Source of the DNA: Haloferax gibbonsii ATCC 33959
GTDB taxonomy: Archaea; Halobacteriota; Halobacteria; Halobacteriales; Haloferacaceae
Length of the DNA stretch: 64,000 nt
NCBI RefSeq assembly: GCF_000336775.1
Contig: NZ_AOLJ01000014.1
Span: 143,478-207,477, forward strand
Direction: 5' to 3'
Shown: positions 35,405 to 42,866 of the stretch, piece by piece
Position numbering within the stretch: position 1 is the first letter of the stretch
Layout: every line of letters begins with the position of its first letter
The notes under the pieces: model-generated
Told to the model about the DNA's origin: nothing
What the model saw: only the letters and a program-made list of their open reading frames with translations
Databases searched by the model: none
Made by a program: the position numbers and the translations under genes

Positions 35405-36037
35405 ATGAGCTCAGACGCCGACCAGGCGATAACGGTCTACTCGGACTACGTGTGTCCCTTCTGCTACCTCGGGAGGCAGTCCCTGTCGCAGTACCAAGAG
35501 ACGAGAGACGAGGAACTCGACATCGACTGGCATCCGTTCGACCTGCGGAGTCAGAAGCGCCGCCCCGACGGGAGCATCGACTTCTCGGTCGACGACAGAA
35601 AAGACGAAGACTACTACGAGCAGGCGAAGCAGGGAGTCCGCCGGTTACAAGAGCGGTACGGCGTCGAGATGAACCTGGAACTCGGGACCGACGTGGACTC
35701 GCTTCCGGCGCAGGTCGTCTCGTACTACCTGAAGGGACACGCCGACTACGAGACGTGGCTCGCGTTCGACGAGTCGGTCTTCGAGGCGCTCTGGCAGGAC
35801 GGCAAAGATATCGGCGACGAGGCTGTACTCGTCGAACTCGCCGAATCGGTGGGCGTCGACGGCGAGGAAGTCACGTCCGCGCTCGGCGACGAAACGCTTC
35901 GGAGCGAGGTGCGCGAACGATTCAGCGAGGCCCAGCAACACGGCGTCACCGGCGTCCCAACGTTCGCGTACGAGGGCTACGCCGCGAGAGGTGCGGTTCC
36001 GCCGGAACAGCTAGAGCGACTCGTCGAGGGCGTGTAG
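35405..36037 (+). CDS. DsbA family oxidoreductase (FrnE-like)
   Basis: A 210-residue thioredoxin-fold protein with the active-site pair CPFC at residues 17-20 and the cis-Pro loop GVTGVPTFAYEG near residue 180. The helical insertion and the first-line motif SDYVCPFCYLG are those of the FrnE/2-hydroxychromene-2-carboxylate isomerase branch. No signal peptide, so it acts in the cytoplasm, perhaps on redox stress. A start ATG at 35405 with GTAACCG-type AT-richer DNA about 25-30 nt before it suits a leaderless mRNA. Confidence 0.92.
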   Translation: MSSDADQAITVYSDYVCPFCYLGRQSLSQYQETRDEELDIDWHPFDLRSQKRRPDGSIDFSVDDRKDEDYYEQAKQGVRRLQERYGVEMNLELGTDVDSLPAQVVSYYLKGHADYETWLAFDESVFEALWQDGKDIGDEAVLVELAESVGVDGEEVTSALGDETLRSEVRERFSEAQQHGVTGVPTFAYEGYAARGAVPPEQLERLVEGV

Positions 36038-36103
36038 GGCCGGACGAGCGACCAACGAGACCGACAGCGCTCGAAGGGTCGTCGCGCCCGCCGGCGAGTC
36101 GGT

Positions 36104-36532
36104 TCACCCGGCGGTGTTCGTTTCGAGCATCCGACGGAGCGCGACTTCCATCTCCTCGAACTCCGAGAGTTCGAGTTCGTCGGTGGTGACGATGACGCCG
36201 CGGTCTCCGGCGACGACGCGGCCGACGAACCCGTCAGAGAAGACGCGAAGGGTGAACTCGTACTCGCCGAACTCCGGACGCTCGCCGTTCCTGCCGGCGT
36301 TGTAGGTTTCCTGCGGTCCGAACCCGGTGCGCTCGCTCTCGACGAGTTCGGATTTGGCCGCGCGCGCCGCGGCCTCGTCGCCGCCGTAGAGGTCCCGCCG
36401 GACGTACAGCACGTCGAAGTCGTCGCGGGTGAAGTGGACGACGCTTCGGAGAGCGTCCCCGAGGGTCGTTCGGCAGGTGGAGACGAGGGCGTCGGCGACG
36501 CTCCCGGTGATTGTCGGCGTTGATTCGGTCAC
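36104..36532 (-). CDS. Conserved hypothetical protein of about 142 residues
   Basis: No signal or membrane segment. The chain looks alpha/beta: an N-terminal helix (ALVSTCRTTLGDALRSVVHF), then DDFDVLYVRRDLYGG, and a C-terminal sheet-helix FVGRVVAGDRGVIVTTDEL ending in EEMEVALRRML. It resembles small haloarchaeal proteins with unknown function. I use GTG at 36532 (MTESTPTITG) because a TATA-like box at 36553-36561 sits about 25 nt upstream, as for leaderless genes; GTG at 36547 would add five codons. Confidence 0.7.
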   Translation of the reverse strand: MTESTPTITGSVADALVSTCRTTLGDALRSVVHFTRDDFDVLYVRRDLYGGDEAAARAAKSELVESERTGFGPQETYNAGRNGERPEFGEYEFTLRVFSDGFVGRVVAGDRGVIVTTDELELSEFEEMEVALRRMLETNTAG

Positions 36533-36552
36533 GGGGGTAGATAGCACGCCAC

Positions 36553-36561
36553 AGTATTTGG
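36553..36561 (-). promoter_or_regulatory. Putative TATA box of the 36.1 kb hypothetical gene
   Basis: CCAAATACT on the minus strand, about 21-29 nt before the GTG start at 36532. It decides between two GTG starts. Confidence 0.35.
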
Positions 36562-36613
36562 CCGTCTCGCCTCTCCCACCACCCGGTCGCCGCGCCGCTC
36601 GGCCCGGCGCGGT

Positions 36614-37546
36614 TCAGGCCAGTCGGAACCGCGTGTCGGTGAGTTCCTCCGAGACCTCCCAGAGCCGTGCGGCAGTCTCCGGGTCTCTGGCGCGGTCGCT
36701 CGACTCCGCGATGCCGGGGTTGCCGCGCATGCCGAACAGCCCCTGCGGGCCGACGTACTCCCCGCTTTCGACAGCCGGCGACGTGGCGGCGTACAGAAGC
36801 GGGAGCGCGCCCATCTCGGCCGACTGGGCGAATATCGCGTTGCCGAGTTTGCTCATCCAGTACCGGAGCGTCGACCCGGACGCCTCGGGGCCGCGGAACT
36901 GGAGGTTCGTGTCGGCGTAGCCGGGATGTGCGCCCACGCTCAGCACGTCGTCGATGCCCGCGGCGGTCAGCCGGCGGTCGAGTTCGAACGCGAAAAGCAG
37001 GTTCGCGAGCTTGCTCTGGGCGTAGGCGTCCCACTCGTCGTAGTCGCGTTCGCCCTGCAGGTCGTCGAAGTCCATCCGGCCGCGCTCGTGGAGGCCGCTC
37101 GACATCGTGACGAGCCGCGTCTCGCCGGGCGTGTCGCGGAGCGTCGGAAACAGGCGGGCGCTCAGGACGAAGTGACCGAGGTGGTTCACGCCGAACTGCG
37201 TCTCGAAGCCCTGTGCGGTCTCCCGCCGGGGAATCGCCATCACGCCGGCGTTGTTGCAGAGGGCGTGTAACGCCCCGTGCTCGGCGGCGAACTCGTCGGC
37301 GAACCCCCGGACTGAGTCGAGGTCGGCGAGGTCGAGTTCCGAGAGAGTCAGCGAGGCCGCCGGCACCGAGTCGCGGACGTCGGCCATGGCGTCCTCGCCG
37401 CGGTCGAGGCGGCAGGCCATGACGACGTGCGCGCCCTTCTCTGCGAACATGCGCGTCGCCTCGAAGCCGAGGCCGCTGTTCGCGCCGGTGACGACGACGG
37501 TCTTCCCCGAGAGGTCGGGGGCGTCGGCCGCGGTCCAATCGCTCAT
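36614..37546 (-). CDS. Short-chain dehydrogenase/reductase (retinol dehydrogenase-like)
   Basis: A 310-residue NAD(P)-dependent oxidoreductase. Cofactor motif TGANSGLG at residues 20-27, NNAG near residue 90 and the catalytic YAQSK with a serine in MSSGLHE give the classical SDR pattern. The C-terminal half resembles protochlorophyllide reductase and retinol dehydrogenase 11-14, which act on lipophilic alcohols or aldehydes. Start MSDWTAADAP is chosen over a Met four codons upstream because it is the usual haloarchaeal N-terminus. Substrate unknown. Confidence 0.92.
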   Translation of the reverse strand: MSDWTAADAPDLSGKTVVVTGANSGLGFEATRMFAEKGAHVVMACRLDRGEDAMADVRDSVPAASLTLSELDLADLDSVRGFADEFAAEHGALHALCNNAGVMAIPRRETAQGFETQFGVNHLGHFVLSARLFPTLRDTPGETRLVTMSSGLHERGRMDFDDLQGERDYDEWDAYAQSKLANLLFAFELDRRLTAAGIDDVLSVGAHPGYADTNLQFRGPEASGSTLRYWMSKLGNAIFAQSAEMGALPLLYAATSPAVESGEYVGPQGLFGMRGNPGIAESSDRARDPETAARLWEVSEELTDTRFRLA

Positions 37547-37631
37547 GGGGAACTCCAAGGACCGAACCGAGTAAACCGTGGCGGCGACCGCTGGCGCGGC
37601 CGGGCGAGCGGTCGCAGACGCCCGATTGGGA

Positions 37632-38651
37632 CTACTTCGACGCGGTGCTGGTCTGCATCCCGTCGGAGTTGTACGCCGAGCCGAAGCCCTCGTCGTCGAG
37701 GAGGATGATGCCCGCCGACGACCCGGTGAGTTCGCCGAACTCCTCGATGGCGAGGTCGGCCGCGGTCTGGGCGTCGCAGCCGCGTTCGAGGTGGCCGACA
37801 GCGCGACGTGCGAGCGTCACGCGCGCGATGTCCTCTCCCGCTCCCGTGGTCGACGCGCCGCCCGCGGGGGAGGCGTAGAAACCCGAGCCGATTTGGGGTA
37901 CGTCGCCGACACGGCCGGCGAGGGCGAACCAGCGGCCGCCGGTCGAGGTCGCGGAGGCGAACGTCTCGCCGTCGGTGGCGACCGCGCCGACCGTGTCGTG
38001 ACCGGGAAGGCGAACATCGTGAGCCGAGCGGTCACTGCTTGCTGAGGTTCCCTCAGAATTGTCGTGGCCGGGAAGGCGAGCGTTGCGAGCCGGGCGGCCA
38101 CTGCCTGCCGAGGTCTCCTCGCGGGCCGGCAGGTAGCCGTCACCCGCCTCGGCCGTCGGGTCGCTCGTGCTGCCGCCGAAGCGGTCCGCGAGCCACGCGA
38201 GGTGTTCCGTCGGCGACCCCTCGGGCGCGTCCGCGTTCTCCCAGCGCTCGCGGGTCTCGTCGGTGAAGAGGTCGACGCCGGTCTCGACGCCCGCGTCGGC
38301 GGCGAAGTCGACCGCCGGCTCGCCCGTCAGGAGGACGTGCGGGGTGTCTTCGAGGACCGCCCGCGCGACGGAGACGGCGTGTTCGACGCCCTCCATGCCG
38401 GAGGCCGCGCCGGCGCGTCGGTCGCTCAGCATGACGCCCGCGTCGGTGCGGACGACGCCGTCGGACTGGACCGCGCCGCCGACGCCCGCGTTGAAACGGT
38501 GGTCCGATTCGAGGACGCGGACCGCGGTCTCGACCGCCGAAAACGGGTCGGATTCGCTCGCGCCCGCGTCGGCCGCGTCGTCCAAGACGGCCTGTCTGGG
38601 TTCCGGTTCGCCGGGGATACCGCCGGCACCGCCGTGGAGGATAATTCGCAT
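37632..38651 (-). CDS. Isoaspartyl peptidase/L-asparaginase (Ntn hydrolase) with linker duplication
   Basis: A 339-residue precursor that should cut itself before the Thr of HDTVGAVA, freeing that residue as nucleophile and giving alpha and beta chains. It hydrolyses asparagine or beta-aspartyl peptides. N-terminal HGGAGGIPGE, FNAGVGGAVQSDG, the beta-chain GRVGDVPQIGSGFYA and the TGAGE loop match the family. The linker before the cleavage point is unusually long and holds two 22-residue copies ending in ARLPGHDNS and VRLPGHDTV, in-frame copies of a 66-bp DNA repeat. Whether processing still works cannot be seen. Start MRIILHGGAGG is canonical. Confidence 0.9.
   Translation of the reverse strand: MRIILHGGAGGIPGEPEPRQAVLDDAADAGASESDPFSAVETAVRVLESDHRFNAGVGGAVQSDGVVRTDAGVMLSDRRAGAASGMEGVEHAVSVARAVLEDTPHVLLTGEPAVDFAADAGVETGVDLFTDETRERWENADAPEGSPTEHLAWLADRFGGSTSDPTAEAGDGYLPAREETSAGSGRPARNARLPGHDNSEGTSASSDRSAHDVRLPGHDTVGAVATDGETFASATSTGGRWFALAGRVGDVPQIGSGFYASPAGGASTTGAGEDIARVTLARRAVGHLERGCDAQTAADLAIEEFGELTGSSAGIILLDDEGFGSAYNSDGMQTSTASK
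37995..38126. repeat. 66-bp in-frame tandem duplication inside the asparaginase gene
   Basis: Two adjacent units, 37995-38060 and 38061-38126, begin GTCGTGACCGGGAAGGCGA and GTCGTGGCCGGGAAGGCGA and stay similar for about 57 bp, differing mainly at synonymous or near-synonymous sites. The duplication encodes 22 residues and keeps the reading frame. The divergence shows it is not brand-new. Confidence 0.85.
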
Positions 38652-38736
38652 ACGAGGGTGTCTTCGGAGCGTGGTCCTAAACGTATCGACCGATGAATGG
38701 AGCGATACTTGCACTTCGCCGTCGATAACGGCAGGA

Positions 38737-38742
38737 CTTTTA
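38737..38742 (+). promoter_or_regulatory. Putative TATA box of icd
   Basis: CTTTTA lies 28-33 nt before the icd ATG at 38770, in the space shared with the divergent asparaginase-type gene. Confidence 0.4.
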
Positions 38743-38769
38743 CACCGCACTGGAAAACCCAAATTGTTC

Positions 38770-40029
38770 ATGAGCTACGACCAGATTGAGGTTCCGGACG
38801 ACGGCGAGAAGATCACGGTCGACGAGGAGACGGGCGAGCTCTCCGTCCCCGACAACCCGATTATTCCGATCATCCACGGCGACGGAATCGGAACGGACGT
38901 CGGCCCCGCCGCACAGAAGGTCCTCGACGCCGCCGCCGAGGCGACCGGCCGCTCTGTCTCTTGGATGCGCGTCTACGCCGGTTCGTCCGCCCGCGACAAG
39001 TACGACGAGAACCTCCCGGAGGACACGGTAAGCGCCATCCGCAACCACCGCGTCGCAATCAAGGGCCCGCTCACGACGCCCGTCGGTGCCGGCTTCCGCT
39101 CGCTCAACGTCGCGCTCCGCAAGAAGCTCGACCTCTACGCGAACGTCCGCCCGACCTACCACCTCGACGGCGTCCCGTCGCCCGTGAAGAACCCCTCGGC
39201 GATGGACATGGTCACGTTCCGCGAGAACACCGAAGACGTGTACGCCGGCATCGAGTGGGAAGCCGGCACCGACGAGGTCCAGAAGGTCAAGGAGTTCGTC
39301 GAAGACGAGATGGGCGCGGACGGCGTCATCCACGACGGTCCCGTCGGCATCGGCATCAAGCCCATCACCGAGTTCGGGACGAAGCGACTCGTCCGCGAGG
39401 CCATCGAGTACGCCCTCGAAAACGACCGCGACTCCGTCACCCTCGTCCACAAGGGTAACATCATGAAGTTCACCGAGGGCGCGTTCCGCGACTGGGGCTA
39501 CGAACTCGCCGAAGAGGAGTTCGGCGACGTCACCATCACGGAAGACGAGCTCTGGGAGGAGTACGACGGCGAGAAGCCCGAGGACAAGGTCGTCGTCAAG
39601 GACCGCATCGCTGACAACATGCTCCAGCAGCTTCTCACCCGCACCGCCGACTACGAGGTCATCGCCACGATGAACCTCAACGGCGACTACATGTCCGACG
39701 CCGCCGGCGCGCAGATCGGTGGTCTCGGCATCGCCCCCGGCGCGAACTTCGGCGAGGGTCTCTGTCTCGCAGAGCCCGTCCACGGCTCCGCGCCCAAGTA
39801 CGCCGGCGAGGACAAGGTCAACCCGACCGCGATGATCCTCTCCGGCCGTCTCATGTTCGAGTACATGGGCTGGAAGGACGCCGGCAAGCTCATCCGCGAC
39901 GCCGTCGAGAAGACCATCTCGGACGGCGACGTCACCTACGACCTCGAACGCCAGATTGAGGGCGGCAACAAGCTCGCCACGAGCGAGTACGCCGACAAGG
40001 TCGTCGAGAACATTCACGAACTCGCGTAA
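38770..40029 (+). CDS. icd: Isocitrate dehydrogenase, NADP-type
   Basis: Oxidises isocitrate to 2-oxoglutarate and CO2 in the TCA cycle. The 419-residue chain is the length of the well-studied Haloferax volcanii enzyme. Blocks seen: IPIIHGDGIGTDV near residue 35, GPLTTPVG with the phosphorylatable serine region, FRENTEDVYAGIEW (substrate loop), KGNIMKFTEGAF, and GLGIAPGANFG...AEPVHGSAPKYAG (NADP site). The protein is very acidic, as expected. Promoter is clear and the gene is monocistronic. PEP carboxylase, which feeds the same cycle, is in this window too. Confidence 0.97.
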   Translation: MSYDQIEVPDDGEKITVDEETGELSVPDNPIIPIIHGDGIGTDVGPAAQKVLDAAAEATGRSVSWMRVYAGSSARDKYDENLPEDTVSAIRNHRVAIKGPLTTPVGAGFRSLNVALRKKLDLYANVRPTYHLDGVPSPVKNPSAMDMVTFRENTEDVYAGIEWEAGTDEVQKVKEFVEDEMGADGVIHDGPVGIGIKPITEFGTKRLVREAIEYALENDRDSVTLVHKGNIMKFTEGAFRDWGYELAEEEFGDVTITEDELWEEYDGEKPEDKVVVKDRIADNMLQQLLTRTADYEVIATMNLNGDYMSDAAGAQIGGLGIAPGANFGEGLCLAEPVHGSAPKYAGEDKVNPTAMILSGRLMFEYMGWKDAGKLIRDAVEKTISDGDVTYDLERQIEGGNKLATSEYADKVVENIHELA

Positions 40030-40083
40030 ACGAACACACCACTTCTCTCTCGCGGCATCGACGCCGCAGTTCTTTCGCGCCGA

Positions 40084-40539
40084 CTACAGTCGATTCGGGT
40101 CCCGCCAGCGCTGAATCCGGTTCCACAGGGGCCTGACGAACCCAAAGACGACCGCGCCGGCGGTGTCGGCGACGATGTCGACGCCCGTGTCCTCCAAGTA
40201 GACAGAGCGGGGCCACTCGACCCAGAAGCTAGTGAACAGGCGCTCGTACACCTCGAACCACGTGCCGATGGCGGCGACCGCCATCGGGAGGACGACGAGG
40301 AGCGCGACCCGCGAGTGGAGCAGGCGGGGGTTGAGGACGTAGAGGACCGCCGCGACGCCGAACCCGGAGGCGGCGTGGACGAGGATGTCCCACCACCAGA
40401 TGCGGGTGTAGAGAAACAGCGCCATGCTGGTGAAGTGCGTCGCGGTGACGACGCTCCCGAACACCGCGACGGCGGCCATCTCTCGGGGGCGTTCTTCCCA
40501 CCCGGCCAGCACCATCTCGTCCCAGGTGCGCCTCAGCAT
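40084..40539 (-). CDS. Small membrane protein with TRIWWWD motif, copy 1
   Basis: A 151-residue protein with about four membrane helices. It shares with the next gene the sequence around TRIWWWDILVHAASGFGVA, then FEVYERLFTSFW and VDIVADTAGAV near the C-terminus; the two are clear paralogs. The fold resembles DUF2238/VanZ-like integral membrane proteins. I start at MLRRTWDEM because the same spacing to the first helix is found in the paralog; an in-frame start 42 codons upstream (40665) would need to cross a 15-bp palindrome region. Function unknown. Confidence 0.65.
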   Translation of the reverse strand: MLRRTWDEMVLAGWEERPREMAAVAVFGSVVTATHFTSMALFLYTRIWWWDILVHAASGFGVAAVLYVLNPRLLHSRVALLVVLPMAVAAIGTWFEVYERLFTSFWVEWPRSVYLEDTGVDIVADTAGAVVFGFVRPLWNRIQRWRDPNRL

Positions 40540-40670
40540 GCGCGGGGGAGTGCGCGAGTCGCGCCGAGTACGGTGAGGAGGGTCGGTGCCGGGCCTGCTG
40601 CGAGCGGAAGCATAGACGAGAGATAGGACATCATCGATATGTACGTTATCCCGACGGAGCAACACGTTTG

Positions 40671-40685
40671 GGGTTAAATTAACCC
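40671..40685. promoter_or_regulatory. Perfect 15-bp palindrome between the two TRIWWWD genes
   Basis: GGGTTAA-A-TTAACCC has seven perfect base pairs and one central base. It lies 27-41 bp after the stop of the upstream paralog and 132-146 bp before the start of the downstream one. Its TTAATTTAA core could serve as a TATA element for the 40084-40539 gene on the minus strand. Operator or terminator are both possible. Confidence 0.4.
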
Positions 40686-40711
40686 TCCCGACGGGAGCAT
40701 CGCGTCCGGAG

Positions 40712-41215
40712 TCAGCGGTCCGATGAGGAGTCGTCGTCCGCCTTCTCGCCGCCGTCGGAGCGGAGGTGTCCGGAGGAGGGCGGCGAGTCGCCGCGGGGGC
40801 TGTCCGCCCGCGTCCGCGACCTGAGGACGCCCTCGACGAGGGCGAAAAAGCCGAGGCCGCCGACCACGTCGACCACGAGGTCTATCGCGGTGTCCTCGAC
40901 GTAGTAGGCCATCGACCAGCCCCACCAGAAGTCCTTGAACAGGTACTCGTACACCTCGAACCCCGCGCCGATGGCGAGGATGATGCCACCGACGACCACC
41001 GGGGCGCGAGCGCCCCGGAAGGTCCGGGGGAACACGAGGAACAACACGCCCGCGACGCCGAAGCCCGAGAGCGAGTGGGTGAGCACGTCCCACCACCAGA
41101 TACGCGTGTAGATGTCGTAGGCGAGCCCGCCGAAGTGGAGCGCGCTGACGACCGCCGCCCAGACGCCGACGAACACCCACAGCCACGGCTCGCGTGCGAG
41201 CTTCGAGTGACTCAT
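40712..41215 (-). CDS. Small membrane protein with TRIWWWD motif, copy 2
   Basis: A 167-residue paralog of the 40084-40539 gene. It has about four helices with TRIWWWDVLTHSLSGFGVAGVL in the second, then FEVYEYLFKDFWWGW and TAIDLVVDVVGGLG. The extra C-terminal 40 residues are a hydrophilic Ser/Asp-rich tail. I start at MSHSKLAREP; a longer start at 41272 (MDSARRAEHP) lies 40 nt below a likely TATA box (CATTTATC near 41337) and is possible. The pair probably arose by tandem duplication. Function unknown. Confidence 0.65.
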   Translation of the reverse strand: MSHSKLAREPWLWVFVGVWAAVVSALHFGGLAYDIYTRIWWWDVLTHSLSGFGVAGVLFLVFPRTFRGARAPVVVGGIILAIGAGFEVYEYLFKDFWWGWSMAYYVEDTAIDLVVDVVGGLGFFALVEGVLRSRTRADSPRGDSPPSSGHLRSDGGEKADDDSSSDR

Positions 41216-41362
41216 GGTCGCCCGCTGCTCGGCGGGGTATCCGGGGTGTTCGGCGCGCCGGGCGCTATCCATGGAGGAAGTACGCGGGGGAGGGGCATAG
41301 TTAGGGACTACCGTCTACCGGATGGTGACACCGGACTGATAAATGCTTTCTCCTCATGTGTT

Positions 41363-41391
41363 TCGAACGAAACGTTCCGTGACTCGTTCGA
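41363..41391. promoter_or_regulatory. Inverted repeat TCGAACGA/TCGTTCGA in a 233-bp intergenic gap
   Basis: Eight-base arms with a 13-nt spacer, upstream of the TATA-like CATTTATC of copy 2 and about 57 bp after the cupin stop on the same strand. Operator for the membrane protein gene or terminator of the cupin gene. Nothing else recognisable in 41216-41447. Confidence 0.35.
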
Positions 41392-41447
41392 GAGACCCCA
41401 CCCCGACGGCCCGTAAGAGAGGTTCTAACGGGGGGTCGCACTCGGCG

Positions 41448-41792
41448 TCAGTCTAGCCACGGCGGATTCTCCCGCGGCGGCGAGAACACGTCGATGCCGA
41501 CGACGGTCTCGTCGCCGCGGTTCTCCGCACCGTGGAGTTCGCCGCCCGCGAGCGAGTAGGCGTCGCCGGGACCGACGGCGACTTCCTCGCCCTCGTCGCC
41601 GACGAGGAACGTCAGTTCGCCGGCGACGATGTAGCCGACCTGCTCGTGCGGGTGGTCGTGAACCGGGACGGCCGCGCCGGGTTCGATGCGGAAGTGCTGG
41701 ACGTTCATCTTCTCCCCGCCCGCGAGGAGCGAGAGGGAGACGCCGTCGGCCGCCTCGGCGGACGGCGCGTCGTCGAGTGAAACTCGGTCCAT
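41448..41792 (-). CDS. Cupin domain protein
   Basis: A 114-residue single-domain beta barrel. Cupin motif 1 is PVHDHPHEQVGYIVAGEL (two His and a Glu as metal ligands, residues about 55-72) and motif 2 is PGDAYSLAGGELHGAENRGDE with the last His. It could be a metal-dependent enzyme, sugar epimerase-like protein or sensor; the short length and the phrase VGIDVFSPPRE fit small regulatory or quercetinase-like cupins. Start MDRVSLDDAP lies before a divergent small gene. Unspecific. Confidence 0.87.
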   Translation of the reverse strand: MDRVSLDDAPSAEAADGVSLSLLAGGEKMNVQHFRIEPGAAVPVHDHPHEQVGYIVAGELTFLVGDEGEEVAVGPGDAYSLAGGELHGAENRGDETVVGIDVFSPPRENPPWLD

Positions 41793-41918
41793 GGTGGCAA
41801 GCCACAGGGAACGGGGATAAATCCGCCGGGGAGGCGCGGCGGGGGTCGTCACCCGCGAGGGGCCCGCGGTCGCTCCCGCTCCCGAACGTTCAAATCCGAC
41901 GCCGCGGAACATCGGCGT

Positions 41919-42458
41919 ATGTACGCGGTCGTAGGGTGTACGGACTGCGCGAACATGTGGCTGCTTTCGGACCCCGACGGGTCGAAGACGGCGACGTGTC
42001 CGCGGTGCGGCAGGCGACACCAGACGAAGAAGCTCCGGCGCTTCTTCGAGTCCGACGACAGGGACGCCGCGCGGCAGGCGCGCTCGGCGCTGTTGGCGAA
42101 GAAACACGGCGACAGCGAGGCGTTCGCGCAGGTCGAACACGTCTCGGAACTCGACCGGCGGGCCGAGGAGTCGGGCGTCGACGACCGCGAGTACCTCGAA
42201 GGCTCGGGGCTCGACGCCGACGAGGTGTTCGAGGCGGGCGAGGCCGCCTCTCGCGGTCGGAACTCGTCGTCGGGGTCGCCCGACCGCCTGACGGTCGTTC
42301 GCGAGGCGGTTCGGGACGGCGACCGGCCGACCGAGGAGGAAATCGTCGCGACCGCGGTCGAACGCGGCGTCCCGGAGGACCGCGCCCGCGACCTGCTCGA
42401 CAAACTCCGGCGGCGCGGCGAGGTGTCGGAGTCGCGGGGCCGACACCGACTGGTCTGA
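41919..42458 (+). CDS. DUF5817-type zinc-ribbon/winged-helix protein
   Basis: A 179-residue haloarchaeal protein. Residues 1-35 form a zinc ribbon (CTDCxNMW near 7-10 and CPRCGRRH near 27-30), which I recall as DUF5817. A helical middle with repeated Glu/Asp/Arg follows (SDDRDAARQARSALLAKKHGD), then a C-terminal winged-helix-like part (EEIVATAVERGVPEDRARDLLDKLRRRGEV). The architecture suggests nucleic-acid binding. Function unknown. Divergent from the cupin gene. Confidence 0.8.
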   Translation: MYAVVGCTDCANMWLLSDPDGSKTATCPRCGRRHQTKKLRRFFESDDRDAARQARSALLAKKHGDSEAFAQVEHVSELDRRAEESGVDDREYLEGSGLDADEVFEAGEAASRGRNSSSGSPDRLTVVREAVRDGDRPTEEEIVATAVERGVPEDRARDLLDKLRRRGEVSESRGRHRLV

Positions 42459-42505
42459 GCGTCGCGGCGGGCGACCGGTAGGAGGGGGCCGCGAGCGCGA
42501 GCACC

Positions 42506-42655
42506 TCAGAGCGCGCCGAGCAACTTCGCCACGGTCAGCGCGGAGGCGACGACGCCGAGGGCCAACTTCACCAGCCTGAGCGCGAGCGCCAACCGCCGCG
42601 CGTCGTCGTACTCGTCGGGCGATTCGGGGTCGGTACTGCGTGTAGAGAGTGGCAT
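42506..42655 (-). CDS. Microprotein with one C-terminal membrane helix
   Basis: A 49-residue protein: a polar acidic N-terminus (residues 1-22), then a basic edge and a hydrophobic helix (VKLALGVVASALTVAKLLGAL), so it is likely tail-anchored. I start at MPLSTRSTDPE. ATG at 42712 (MKTRPSGS) is another in-frame start that lies immediately after a 16-bp palindrome. The segment 42656-42866 otherwise holds only the palindrome, a TATA-like GTTTATT at about 42731 and GAAAGTGAAAG repeats. Function unknown, no homolog recognised. Confidence 0.5.
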   Translation of the reverse strand: MPLSTRSTDPESPDEYDDARRLALALRLVKLALGVVASALTVAKLLGAL

Positions 42656-42712
42656 GGGAGGGGATGGGGTGTGGACACGCCCGCGGGTGCTGCCCGACGG
42701 ACGCGTTTTCAT

Positions 42713-42728
42713 CGTTTCCGCGGAAACG
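42713..42728. promoter_or_regulatory. Perfect 16-bp palindrome in front of the microprotein gene
   Basis: CGTTTCCGCGGAAACG is its own reverse complement. It lies directly downstream of a TATA-like GTTTATT on the minus strand, where the transcript should begin. Such a site is best read as an operator for a repressor. Confidence 0.5.
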
Positions 42729-42866
42729 GAATAAACGCGAGCCACGGGTGCGGGGTGAAAGTGAAAGTAAACAGAGAGATGCGAATACGCTAGTATAGTG
42801 CGGGAGTGTGCTGAGAAAAGCAGTTCAGCTGTGTCCGGTGCCGGTGAAACTGAAACCCGGTTCGAG

